A stretch of 64,000 nucleotides of DNA, taken from the NCBI GenBank assembly GCA_026129135.1, contig JAHCIQ010000001.1, positions 248,001-312,000 of the forward strand. The letters run 5' to 3'. Under the pieces are notes generated by a model, which was given only the letters and a program-made list of their open reading frames with translations, searched no databases and had not been told where the DNA came from. The position numbers and the translations under genes were made by a program. Positions within the stretch are counted from its first letter, which is position 1. Each line of letters opens with the position of its first letter. Shown here in pieces: positions 32,010-39,910 of the stretch. The DNA is from Cyanobacteria bacterium TGS_CYA1. Its GTDB lineage: Bacteria > Cyanobacteriota > Vampirovibrionia > Obscuribacterales > Obscuribacteraceae.

Positions 32010-34399
32010 GGCGAGTTCTCTAAGCTGATTTTCAACACCCCAGCGTATTGCGAGAGTGTGTTGATCATTTTTGCTGGCAACTTAACAACTATGCTTTTCG
32101 TTTCCGAATCAACCTTGATGACTTCGATGCCTTTGAGCTGCTTCAGAAGTTTCACAAAGGAGTCTGAACATGTTTGAACAGTAAGTTTAAGCTTGAGCGA
32201 TTCACTTTGATCTTTCATCGACGCCATCTTGTTTTTGACTTCTTCGGAGATTTTTTCAGCAGGAGTGCTGTCAGTGTCTGGTATTGGCGCTCCTTCAGGT
32301 AAGGTGGGAGACGTCTTTTGATGTCTCTCTGCTCGACCAGAAGTATAGTGGCGCTCATCCAAAACAGTCGGTTCAACCTGGAACATATTCATGTCTCGAG
32401 GACCTTCCACTCTGCCGATTTCTTCGGGAAGTTGTCTTGGAAATATTGGAGATATTTTCTTAAGGCTAACGCCCTGCGGAGTTTCAGTGACCACCGCAAT
32501 TTTCTTGTCTGATGGCTTGTGAGCTTGTCCCGACTCGTCCACTGCAACGAATGAGGTAAACTGCGTCATGATGTGGTAGTCGAGACCAACGCTTTCAATG
32601 CTTTGCTCCATCTCTTTTTTTGAATCTGGACGTGATACCAAATTCAATGCCTGAGTAAGCTCGTCCACTTTCATGCGTGCCCATACTGAAGATAGCACTT
32701 TGTTTTCAAGTTCTTTTTCTGGCAGACGAATCGGAAGTTTTTGTTCGTAAGCCTTGCCGCCACGCAAGCCGTGTATGCGAACGAAACCAGCTCCAGCCTT
32801 CAGATATTTGCCAGTCAAATAGAGAGGACGTTTTGCCCAGATATCGTTTATCACCGATGGCTGAACGTCTTTGACTTGCACTCCATCGAATTCGACTTTG
32901 ATATCTGTCAAAACCGGGCTAGCCAGTTTGTCGTAAAAGTCCTTGGCTACTTTATCTCCAGGTGTATTGAGCAGAACAAATTCAGATTCTCCTCCGCCAG
33001 CTTTTGCTACACCGTCTAGCAAATGTCGATTTACAGAATTGCCAGTTCCAAAAGTAAACCAGCGTGATACCCCGCGATATTTAACTACATCGCCAATAAC
33101 TTCGCGGTCATTGCCGATGTATCCGTCTGTGAGCAACGCACAAATGCGGAGTCGATTTTGCGGAGCTGGTTGACGGCATACTTCATCCACAGCAGCTTTC
33201 AAATTAGTGCCACCATTTGCTTCTAATGCCGATACCCATTTTTTTGCTTCGAGAATGTTTTCTTGCGAAGCTGGCATGGGTTTGCTGAACAATTTGTCAG
33301 TGGTGTTGTCGAACGCTATTAACTGAAATGTATCTTGCGGGTTCAATCTGTCCAGAATATAAACCATGGTTTCACGGCACTTTTGCATGGGCAGCCCATG
33401 CTGAGAGCCTGATTTATCTACAAGAAAAACAAGTTCGCGCGGTGCCACTTCGCTACGTTGCACTGCCTGTGGGGGCAAGAACATAATATTGAAGAAGCCA
33501 ACGTCTCCATCTTTGTGAGCGAGAAAACCGGATTTTATGTCATCTCCCGCTGCTTTCCAATTGAGTACGAAATCTCTATTGGGTATCGAATCGAATTTTG
33601 CCAAAGAAACCTGAGTCGTTTTAGAAGCGCGCTTCATTTCTATTTTGTGTAACTTAGAATTGATATTGGAAATATCGAATCCAGAATTGATATTCACTTT
33701 CAAAGAAATGTCATGACCCGCGCGAGTTTTCTCGCCAGCCATTGGAGGAGAAATACGCTCTGGGTCTGGCGTTCCGCCCATGAATCTCGGACCGACTACC
33801 ATCGGAAATACGAAAGAGTATTCACCGTTTTGATACGGTAAATACTCCACGTATTTTATGTTGATACGAATGGTGGCATGAGGAGGAATATTTGCCACCG
33901 ACTGAGTAAAAATATTCGGTCTTTCTTGATCGAGCAAAGCCGCCGTTTTTCCTTGTGACTTTGCAGATGCGTAAATTTGCGCCGCTTGCGCTCTGGTTTT
34001 TATTTCGCCTTTAATAGTGCGGTCGCCAATTTTCATGGTCATTTCATCGACTGCGCTTGTGCTAGAGAGTGGAAAAATGTAAGTAGCTTCTATCGTTTCA
34101 TTCGTAGGATTAGAAAAGACCTGCTCGACATTCACTCTTGCTACGTAGCCAGCAATATCGGCTTGTACTGCAGTGTGCTGGAGGGGGCAAATGTTTTTAA
34201 CAGTGCCATTTTCATCTATTATATTTAGAGCACCACTATTAGATCTGAATTTAGTATTCTCAGTAGTTTGTTGACTGCGTCCGTATTTGAAGTTAGCCGT
34301 GGCATTAGCTTTAGAAGTAGCAGTCCAGGTCGATATCCCTATACTAAAAGCCAGTGTTGCAGATAGAAAAGTTGTAGCGAGAGATTTTTGTAATTTCAT
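32006..34399 (-). CDS. Exported VIT/VWA domain protein with HMA-like C-terminus
   Basis: The protein has 797 residues from ATG 34399, chosen for its signal peptide (MKLQKSLATTFLSATLAFSIG). A VIT domain follows (NVEQVFSNPTNETIEATYIFPLSSTSAVDEMTMKIG style text, about 60-180). Then comes a VWA domain with the MIDAS motif DKSGS (LVFLVDKSGS) and DGYIGND. The last 150 residues contain SPTLPEGAPIPD and a region like a heavy-metal-associated fold: QTCSDSFVKLLKQLKGIEVIKVDSETKSI. VIT/VWA proteins are secreted or surface proteins that bind partners through a metal site. The same C-terminal region is present in the next gene upstream. Confidence 0.87.
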   Translation of the reverse strand: MKLQKSLATTFLSATLAFSIGISTWTATSKANATANFKYGRSQQTTENTKFRSNSGALNIIDENGTVKNICPLQHTAVQADIAGYVARVNVEQVFSNPTNETIEATYIFPLSSTSAVDEMTMKIGDRTIKGEIKTRAQAAQIYASAKSQGKTAALLDQERPNIFTQSVANIPPHATIRINIKYVEYLPYQNGEYSFVFPMVVGPRFMGGTPDPERISPPMAGEKTRAGHDISLKVNINSGFDISNINSKLHKIEMKRASKTTQVSLAKFDSIPNRDFVLNWKAAGDDIKSGFLAHKDGDVGFFNIMFLPPQAVQRSEVAPRELVFLVDKSGSQHGLPMQKCRETMVYILDRLNPQDTFQLIAFDNTTDKLFSKPMPASQENILEAKKWVSALEANGGTNLKAAVDEVCRQPAPQNRLRICALLTDGYIGNDREVIGDVVKYRGVSRWFTFGTGNSVNRHLLDGVAKAGGGESEFVLLNTPGDKVAKDFYDKLASPVLTDIKVEFDGVQVKDVQPSVINDIWAKRPLYLTGKYLKAGAGFVRIHGLRGGKAYEQKLPIRLPEKELENKVLSSVWARMKVDELTQALNLVSRPDSKKEMEQSIESVGLDYHIMTQFTSFVAVDESGQAHKPSDKKIAVVTETPQGVSLKKISPIFPRQLPEEIGRVEGPRDMNMFQVEPTVLDERHYTSGRAERHQKTSPTLPEGAPIPDTDSTPAEKISEEVKNKMASMKDQSESLKLKLTVQTCSDSFVKLLKQLKGIEVIKVDSETKSIVVKLPAKMINTLSQYAGVLKISLENSP

Positions 34400-34542
34400 G
34401 ACACAGCCCTTTGATGAAAAATTTTCGCAATCAGCAGCGAGAATTGTAGGCAAAAAAGCGTGCCTGTGGGCTTAAACTAACATTATGCGATTTCGGGAAC
34501 AAAACGGATCCCGAATCAGTCGCATTACTTTGAAACTCGGAT

Positions 34543-35079
34543 TTAACTCGCCTGAGGAATTCCGTAAAGACGAATTTTAAATACGCCATTGTACTGAGCG
34601 AGCAGCCCGACAGAGTTTGCAGGCAATTTGAGAGCGATGGTTTTGGACTCTGCGTCAACCTTTATGATGTCGAGTCCTTTTATTTGTTTGAGCAAACTGA
34701 CAAAAGATTCAGAGCACGTGGTGCAGCTTACGTTGAGTTTGATCTCGCCATCTTTGTCTTGCATCGATTTGATTTTGTCTTTGACAGATTGATCAATCTT
34801 CTCGGCAGGAGTCGGATCGCGATCGGGTATGGGAGCACCTTCAGGAAGTGTAGGCGACATTCTTTGTTTGCGCTCAGACTTGCCTGAAGTGTAATGTCTT
34901 TCGTTAAGCACAGTGGGCTGTAACTGCATGAGATTCATGTCGCCCGAGTTTTCTTTTCGACCGATTTCTTCCGGCAGTTTCAAGCTGTCTTTGCTTGATT
35001 CGGCAAAAGAATTTAAACCGACGGACCATGAACCTACCGTTAGTAGCATTAATACAACTGATTTACGCATACTTTTCAC
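34543..35079 (-). CDS. Secreted HMA-like protein, partial paralogue of the VIT/VWA C-terminus
   Basis: The 178-residue protein has its own signal peptide and then follows the last 145 residues of the VIT/VWA protein closely: EEIGR, MQLQPTVLNERHYTSG, SPTLPEGAPIPD, TPAEKI and SESFVSLLKQIKGLDIIKVDAESKTI. Here the loop reads CTTC (the VIT/VWA copy keeps only the second Cys), so a CxxC metal site of HMA type is possible. It lacks VIT and VWA domains. The start is GTG 35079, overlapping the SRPBCC stop (GTGA), or ATG 35070. It likely arose by duplication of the gene end and could be a soluble companion of the VIT/VWA protein. Confidence 0.78.
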   Translation of the reverse strand: MKSMRKSVVLMLLTVGSWSVGLNSFAESSKDSLKLPEEIGRKENSGDMNLMQLQPTVLNERHYTSGKSERKQRMSPTLPEGAPIPDRDPTPAEKIDQSVKDKIKSMQDKDGEIKLNVSCTTCSESFVSLLKQIKGLDIIKVDAESKTIALKLPANSVGLLAQYNGVFKIRLYGIPQAS

Positions 35080-35705
35080 TCTTTTGAAGTCGACTCTGGC
35101 TGAGCTTCGCGAATCTCGGGCTCAGTCTTCGCTTCTTCTTTTGAGGCTTTAGGATCTGAAGTTTCGCCTTTTTCGATATAGTTTTTCAGATTGGTAAGAC
35201 CCTTATCAAAATCGTCATTACACATTTTTTCTACATCTAAAAACATGCCCATTACTTTGCACATAAAAGGATTCGTACCACTCATTGACCAGGTAACTTC
35301 TGTCTGTTCACCCTGGGGCACCATCGAAAATACTACTTGATTGTCGCCCTGGAAAGGCTCGGTGAAATGCAAGCCCATGGAGATACTGGTTGGTTTCTTG
35401 GCCTGAGTAATTTCCATATTGCCCTTGCCTACTTCGTCGTTGCCTTCCCAGGCGTATTTTGAACCGACACCAGATTCGGCACCACTGTAAGTGCGCTTCA
35501 TGTTTGGATCTTTATGCTCGTAAGGCGACCACTTGGTCCAGTTGTGGAAATCGATTACTTGATCGTAAATTTTGTCGCGCGATGCATTTATCAGTTTGCT
35601 GCGCTGATAGGTGAATGTATCCGGCTTCATTGCGGCCATAATCAGAATGCCAGCCACTGCAATCACGATAGTGAGGCCTAGAGGAAGAAGGATTTTTTTG
35701 ATCAT
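35076..35705 (-). CDS. SRPBCC (START-like) domain protein, membrane-anchored
   Basis: The 209-residue protein has one N-terminal hydrophobic helix (ILLPLGLTIVIAVAGILIMAA) and then an SRPBCC/polyketide-cyclase-like domain: INASRDKIYDQVIDFHNWTKWSPYEHKDP, YSGAESGVGSKYAWEGN, and TWSMSGTNPFMCKVMGMF. Such domains hold hydrophobic ligands in a deep pocket. The last 35 residues are Glu/Lys/Ser-rich. The gene lies between a nucleotidyltransferase-like gene (two-base gap) and the HMA-like gene (4-bp overlap), so all three are likely in one operon. The ligand is unknown. Confidence 0.85.
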   Translation of the reverse strand: MIKKILLPLGLTIVIAVAGILIMAAMKPDTFTYQRSKLINASRDKIYDQVIDFHNWTKWSPYEHKDPNMKRTYSGAESGVGSKYAWEGNDEVGKGNMEITQAKKPTSISMGLHFTEPFQGDNQVVFSMVPQGEQTEVTWSMSGTNPFMCKVMGMFLDVEKMCNDDFDKGLTNLKNYIEKGETSDPKASKEEAKTEPEIREAQPESTSKE

Positions 35706-35707
35706 TT

Positions 35708-36295
35708 TTACTTTTGTTCCAGAGCTAGTATTTTCTTGAGTGCATTCACATCGGCTCGTTTCATCAGTTTGCCGGTTACCGAAGAGATAGGTTGGACGTC
35801 TCTATTTTTCCAGGGATAAACAGTTATTTCAACTGGAAAGCCTTCTTCCTCCCACTTTAAATGCATGAAATAACCTTTCAAATTTTCTATTTCTTCCAGT
35901 TCTATATCCGTGAATCCACACAGCTCAAGCTTTTCCTGGATTTCCATAGGATCGTCTGCGTAAGCATGCAAATCGATATCTGAGGTCGCTCTAATTTTGC
36001 CGCTGAGCGTTGAGCCAATTAAAAAAGGGTCGTTATCTTCAATGATTAGCATAATTTCTAGAGCAATTTCGCGCATGCGTCTGACGCGCTTTTTGATTTC
36101 ACCTTCGCCCAATTCGACTTTTGCCAGCAGTGAAATCATTCCCTTAACTGTTTTATTGCTTGGAAAATGATTGTGTCCACTGATGCCCAGCTTTATTGTG
36201 GCCCTTTCTTTAGCATGCAGATACTCATTCTCTGCGCCGTCGAGCATGAACTTAGCCGCCTCCTGTGCGACCTGAACACGAGAAAGTTTTTTCAT
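35708..36295 (-). CDS. Nucleotidyltransferase-like protein
   Basis: The 195-residue protein has a helical first half and then FLIGSTLSGKIRATSDIDLHAYAD (about 92-115), the G-S-x(7-13)-D-x-D pattern of the nucleotidyltransferase superfamily, followed by VEITVYPW as a possible third-acidic strand. It may transfer nucleotides to a protein, RNA or small molecule; no finer assignment is possible. The stop is two bases from the SRPBCC start. There is no signal peptide, so it is cytoplasmic, unlike its neighbours. Confidence 0.7.
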   Translation of the reverse strand: MKKLSRVQVAQEAAKFMLDGAENEYLHAKERATIKLGISGHNHFPSNKTVKGMISLLAKVELGEGEIKKRVRRMREIALEIMLIIEDNDPFLIGSTLSGKIRATSDIDLHAYADDPMEIQEKLELCGFTDIELEEIENLKGYFMHLKWEEEGFPVEITVYPWKNRDVQPISSVTGKLMKRADVNALKKILALEQK

Positions 36296-36346
36296 ATTTA
36301 TTGCAAGTCCAACGCTTGCTTTTAGAGACTTTCTAACACTTTACCA

Positions 36347-36643
36347 CTAGTCGTCGTGTTTGTCTTCTTTGATGTCCGAGACTTCGCCTGTTCCAGCATC
36401 GATTTTCATTTCTTTTTTGACCTTGCCGTCTTCAGATTTGACTTCGACTTCCCAATAAAGTTTGTCTTTGCGTTTTTCTAAATCGCAGTCGTGAATCTTT
36501 CCGCCGGGCAATTGTTGCAGCGCAATTTCTTTTGCCTGTTCGCGAGTGATTTTTGCTTCCGATTCTTTCTTGTCGCCACCATCGGCAAATGCAACGTTGG
36601 CAGTGAGTAAAAGCGCGGCTACGCTAAGGAGCAACTTCTTCAT
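36347..36643 (-). CDS. Exported PepSY domain protein
   Basis: The 98-residue protein has a signal peptide (MKKLLLSVAALLLTANVAFA) and a single PepSY domain: ITREQAKEIALQQLPGGKIHDCDLEKRKDKLYWEVEV...GKVKKEMKIDAGTGEVSDIKED. PepSY domains occur as inhibitors or chaperones of secreted peptidases and as small secreted proteins. Given the many exported proteases in this window a regulatory role is thinkable, but no direct link is seen. It is probably a single-gene unit. Confidence 0.85.
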   Translation of the reverse strand: MKKLLLSVAALLLTANVAFADGGDKKESEAKITREQAKEIALQQLPGGKIHDCDLEKRKDKLYWEVEVKSEDGKVKKEMKIDAGTGEVSDIKEDKHDD

Positions 36644-36760
36644 TCGTTAACCTCGATTGGAGCGGGAGCGAAATCATCATACCTCAAAGGTCAAATTTAT
36701 TTGAAAAACGTTTCGACTGCGGGTAAGATAGTTTTATACAATTTCGAAGGATAAACGCTC

Positions 36761-36832
36761 GTGCGTTACGTCACCAACATTTTCAATATCTTTCGATCCG
36801 GCTTTAGCGTCGATGACGCAGTGCGGGCGTAG
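36761..36832 (+). CDS. Possible 23-residue small ORF
   Basis: GTG 36761 follows AAGGA by about eight bases and opens a 23-codon frame (MRYVTNIFNIFRSGFSVDDA and three more residues) ending in TAG at 36832. Upstream TTGAAA and TAAGAT boxes are loosely promoter-like. It lies in a 294-base gap ahead of the conserved small gene at 36938 and could be a leader peptide or chance. Confidence 0.25.
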   Translation: MRYVTNIFNIFRSGFSVDDAVRA

Positions 36833-36937
36833 CCTTAGCGCGCTCGCGATATAAAACACTTCTATAACTTAGCGCCTATTGGTGTCGCACATAGTATCGT
36901 GCGTCCGAATTTGTGTGCATATTTTGAGGATTTTGTC

Positions 36938-37180
36938 ATGCAAACTACTGTCAAACACCTGGTCAAAGGGACTACAGCCAACTTTTCTTGTTACAGAGAT
37001 GGCGAACTCTGGTATTCAGTTGAATACGCCTTTGAAAATGAAACCCGCAAATTCGAATTTCCGGTGCCTGTGACCGATACGGGCACTGGCATTTTTCCGG
37101 TTACAATGAAAGCTATAACTTTAATGAGATGGATTAGAAAACATTACGAAAAACATGCAAGCGGCGAGTGGCGGGCATAA
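36938..37180 (+). CDS. Small conserved hypothetical protein
   Basis: The 80-residue protein starts at ATG 36938 behind GAGGA at seven bases. It contains FSCYRDGELWYSVEYAFE, FEFPVPVTDTGTGIF and ITLMRWIRKHYEKH. This layout (DGxLWY, FPVPxxDTG, MRWIRKH) resembles small conserved proteins of unknown function that I associate with cyanobacteria, from memory and not checked. There are no membrane helices or Cys clusters. It lies 19 bases before the zinc-finger-like gene on the same strand. Confidence 0.7.
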   Translation: MQTTVKHLVKGTTANFSCYRDGELWYSVEYAFENETRKFEFPVPVTDTGTGIFPVTMKAITLMRWIRKHYEKHASGEWRA

Positions 37181-37199
37181 AGGAGTCAAAGGACGAATC

Positions 37200-37925
37200 A
37201 TGAAAAACAACGAAAACGAAACTGCCTTGAGCAAAGTAACCCTGGAAAAGCCATGCAGCCAGAATTGGGACGAAATGGTCGGCGATGAGCGTGAGCGTTT
37301 TTGTAATATGTGTTCGCTCAATGTCTATAACCTGTCCTCGATGACTCGCGACGAAGCCGAAGAGTTCTTGCAAGTGCGAAATGACGGAAGTGTTTGCCTA
37401 AATTACATTTCTGATGCCGAAGGCAAAGTAATTACAGATAATGTACCGCGCCCGCTGCGCCCTCTGCGAGATAGATTGCAACCCATTCTTCGGGTTGCGA
37501 GTAGTTTTGTGGCGGCGTTTGGTCTGTTTGCCACGGGCGTGCTTGCTCAAGAACAGCGCTTAGGTGGAAAGCCTTGCGTTCCGACTAAGAATCAGAATAC
37601 GCAGCAACAAACTGTTCCCATGTTGGGCTCTCCGCCTGTACCAAGTCAGGCCGCGCAAGAAGCGATGAATGCAGAGAAGGTTTTAAAAGATAAAATCAAA
37701 TCGCTCGAAGCGAAGAAAAAGATTAATACCAAACTTGGTGCCACTGGCATTTTAGATTTGGCCAATTTTTATCGCGGCAAAGATAGATTGCAAGATGCGC
37801 TTACGCAATACGATAAAGCAATTGAAATCTTGAAGAAATTGCCGAAGGAAAAAGATTTGTTGAAGAATGCTGAACTGAATAAATCGGAAGTGAAAAAGCA
37901 GATTGATTCTAAAGCGGCGAAATGA
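37200..37925 (+). CDS. Membrane protein with N-terminal Cys-rich (zinc-finger-like) domain and TPR-like tail
   Basis: The protein has 241 residues from ATG 37200 (AAAGGA ahead). The cytosolic N-terminus carries C19-x-x-x-W, then ERFCNMC (C35 and C38), VYNLSSMTRDEAEEFL and a later C66, a pattern seen in small zinc-ribbon-like modules. One membrane helix (ILRVASSFVAAFGLFATGVL) lies near 95-115. The tail (about 160-235) has a TPR-like stretch, DLANFYRGKDRLQDALTQYDKAIEILKK. The domain order suggests a membrane-bound sensor or adaptor, not an enzyme. The function is unknown. Confidence 0.65.
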   Translation: MKNNENETALSKVTLEKPCSQNWDEMVGDERERFCNMCSLNVYNLSSMTRDEAEEFLQVRNDGSVCLNYISDAEGKVITDNVPRPLRPLRDRLQPILRVASSFVAAFGLFATGVLAQEQRLGGKPCVPTKNQNTQQQTVPMLGSPPVPSQAAQEAMNAEKVLKDKIKSLEAKKKINTKLGATGILDLANFYRGKDRLQDALTQYDKAIEILKKLPKEKDLLKNAELNKSEVKKQIDSKAAK

Positions 37926-37943
37926 GCAAACGCTCTATCCATA

Positions 37944-37979
37944 CCCTATTAAAGTTTCAGGCGTTATCCTTTAATAGGG
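37944..37979. promoter_or_regulatory. 11-bp inverted repeat between two operons
   Basis: CCCTATTAAAG (37944-37954) and CTTTAATAGGG (37969-37979) are exact inverted copies with a 14-base loop. A further TATTAAAG follows near 37987. There is no T tract, so it is either an unusual terminator for the preceding gene or a protein-binding site. It lies 25 bases ahead of the first 82-bp repeat. Confidence 0.5.
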
Positions 37980-38004
37980 CAAAGCTTATTAAAGGTATTC
38001 GATA

Positions 38005-38086
38005 GTTAGATAAAGGGCGCAAATTACCTTTTTGCAGAACGAGGAGTAAAGAGACACCTCGTATTTGTAGTGAGATTTTGGCACTA
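38005..38086 (+). repeat. 82-bp direct repeat, copy A
   Basis: Positions 38005-38086 align without gaps to 43265-43346, with 69 of 82 bases identical by my count. The first 24 bases (GTTAGATAAAGGGCGCAAAT and TACC) are identical; the middle differs most. In copy A the variable middle forms a hairpin, ACGAGG (38039-38044) with CCTCGT (38057-38062), that copy B lacks. It ends 18 bases before the glycosyltransferase-like gene. Confidence 0.85.
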
Positions 38087-38104
38087 TTTATCATTCCGGG
38101 CAAC

Positions 38105-39625
38105 ATGGTACAAATATGGGGCATGGACAATCAAACGAGCGAGAAAAAGGTGTCGAAATTCTACTTGTTTCAAGTAGTAATTCTTTTATTGGCCTGTCTT
38201 CTAATAACGCTCATTTACACGCTCACCTGGACCTTTGTAAACATGCAGCAGTTTTCTGTCGACTACGAAGGTCACGTGTTATGGGCGTGCCTTAAGCTGT
38301 CACAGTTTGAAAATATCTACAGTCTGTCTTCCCTGAGCCATAAGCCATGGAGCGTGATTATCTATAATCCGCTTTATTTCGCCATGGGGGCAGTGTTAAT
38401 CGCTATCTTTGGCGTGTCGTATGAGCCTTTGCGAATGCTATCCATGGGCTCTGCCCTCATTTCATTTGTCGCCTTTGGGATTTTACTTAAACGCTGTCGC
38501 CTTAACGATTTTCACACTATTTTGGTGGTAGCACTTTTGGCCGGCTCGCTGCCAGTAATTCATTGGTCTTCTGTTGCTAGAGTAGATTTTTTAGGACTAG
38601 CGTTTGCCTTGCTTTCGCTTGAGCGATTTGCCAAGACTTGGTCAGATTTTTTTCAGGGTAAAGCGCTTAAAGTGTCGATTGGAGCTATTGTTTTTTCTTT
38701 ATGCGCTGTTTTTACGAAGCAGCAGTATTTTCTTTTTCTACCTGCGTATGTATTGTTTGCATTTTGTCAGAAGCAAAAACGACTGGGTCTTTTGTATTTA
38801 GCAATTTGGTCGACGCTAATGGTTGTTATTGGATGCATTTTGCAATTCGTATCGCAAGGCGGTTGGTGGGCACATCTTACTTATGCGGCTGGCTTACCAT
38901 GGGAATGGACTACGCTAGCAACTTTCATTGTGCCTTTCGTTCTAGACCCCAAAACAATTATTTCTGCAGTGGTTATTCTTGTTGCGACATTTTTCAAATC
39001 GGCGTCGGAAGAATCTGAGCGTGATACCACCCGAGCGTTCGAGCAATTAGCGCTGATTTCATTTCTTATCTCGCTTACACTGGCTCTTTATACAATGGGG
39101 CTGCGAGGGGCTTTTCACAATCACTTGCTTTGCACGCAGATGACTTTATTCTGGCTCGTCGGACTCATGTTAGGACGATTGCCACAAACGTACAGTTTGC
39201 CTTTAATCGTTGCGCTCTTGCTCAGTTTGGATCCGTTACGGTGGTTTGGTGGCGATTTATGGATGCGCTACGATAGAGAGGCGGATACCAAGCAAACGAT
39301 TAGTATGCTGAAAAAGATATCGAAAGATCGCCTCGTTCTTTCTGAAGATCCATCATTAGCAATTTTTGCCAATGCCACACCTGCCGTCATAGATGCCACC
39401 ACCTTGTTGAACATGTCATCTGTTCACCCGCAAGACTTGAGCGCCCTCTTGGGTAATCTTAATCAGAAAAAATACAGCGCCGTGATAATAAACACACATG
39501 ACGCTAGACGCGATCGGGGACTTATCTGGCGCGGACCGGTGTTAAAGGCGATACTAGAAAATTACCATTTCGCAGGCAAATCGGGCGGAAATGGAATGGC
39601 ACAAAGTGTTTATCTTCCGAACTAA
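38105..39625 (+). CDS. Polytopic membrane glycosyltransferase-like protein
   Basis: From ATG 38105 the protein has about 506 residues with 10-12 membrane helices. The first periplasmic loop contains QQFSVDYEGHVLWACLKLSQFENIYS, where the acidic DYEG fits the catalytic Asp/Glu of GT-C fold enzymes (GT39/GT83-like, using polyprenyl-phosphate sugars). The last 130 residues are a soluble domain (LVLSEDPSLAIFANATPAVIDATTLLN...YSAVIINTHDARRD). The start is uncertain: TTG 38078, ATG 38105 and ATG 38123 are all possible and none has a good ribosome site. It is the first gene of the segment between the two direct repeats. Confidence 0.7.
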   Translation: MVQIWGMDNQTSEKKVSKFYLFQVVILLLACLLITLIYTLTWTFVNMQQFSVDYEGHVLWACLKLSQFENIYSLSSLSHKPWSVIIYNPLYFAMGAVLIAIFGVSYEPLRMLSMGSALISFVAFGILLKRCRLNDFHTILVVALLAGSLPVIHWSSVARVDFLGLAFALLSLERFAKTWSDFFQGKALKVSIGAIVFSLCAVFTKQQYFLFLPAYVLFAFCQKQKRLGLLYLAIWSTLMVVIGCILQFVSQGGWWAHLTYAAGLPWEWTTLATFIVPFVLDPKTIISAVVILVATFFKSASEESERDTTRAFEQLALISFLISLTLALYTMGLRGAFHNHLLCTQMTLFWLVGLMLGRLPQTYSLPLIVALLLSLDPLRWFGGDLWMRYDREADTKQTISMLKKISKDRLVLSEDPSLAIFANATPAVIDATTLLNMSSVHPQDLSALLGNLNQKKYSAVIINTHDARRDRGLIWRGPVLKAILENYHFAGKSGGNGMAQSVYLPN

Positions 39626-39639
39626 GAGTTCGAGAGATA

Positions 39640-39819
39640 CTATTGATTGGGATTGTTTGAAGGCGGTGGCGTGAAAAACGATCGCAAAAATAGGTTACCG
39701 TTGAAATTATCTTGGAGGGAAGGACCACCACCAGCAACTGCTTTGTTTGCGAAGCTAACGAGGCAAATAAAGAGTGCGAGAAAAATGAGACTAATTATTC
39801 TACGTTTATTATTGTTCAT
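39640..39819 (-). CDS. Small secreted protein
   Basis: A 59-residue frame starts at ATG 39819 with GGGGGA eight bases ahead. It has a clear signal peptide (NKRRIISLIFLALFICLVSF...AVA) and a mature part of only about 35 residues, rich in Gly, Asn and Pro (GGGPSLQDNFNGNLFLRSFF...PPPSNNPNQ). A longer frame upstream to 39963 has no signal and crosses the next gene's start, so the short start is chosen. The function is unknown. It lies in the 285-base gap between two glycosyltransferase-like genes. Confidence 0.55.
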   Translation of the reverse strand: MNNNKRRIISLIFLALFICLVSFANKAVAGGGPSLQDNFNGNLFLRSFFTPPPSNNPNQ

Positions 39820-39910
39820 GACAGGGTCCCCCAGAATTGTTGTTAGTATACCAATGTGTCGGTGACTAGAGCGCTTGACATGCGACGCTATTGGGCTGAG
39901 CAGGTGACTA

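Noticed and set aside
36644..36937. Possible tRNA or structured RNA gene in the gap
   Set aside because: No cloverleaf, T-loop or acceptor pairing was found; only short GC-rich palindromes are present.
38039..38062. Conserved RNA hairpin in the 82-bp repeat
   Set aside because: The stem in copy A is not kept in copy B, so the repeat is not held by this structure.
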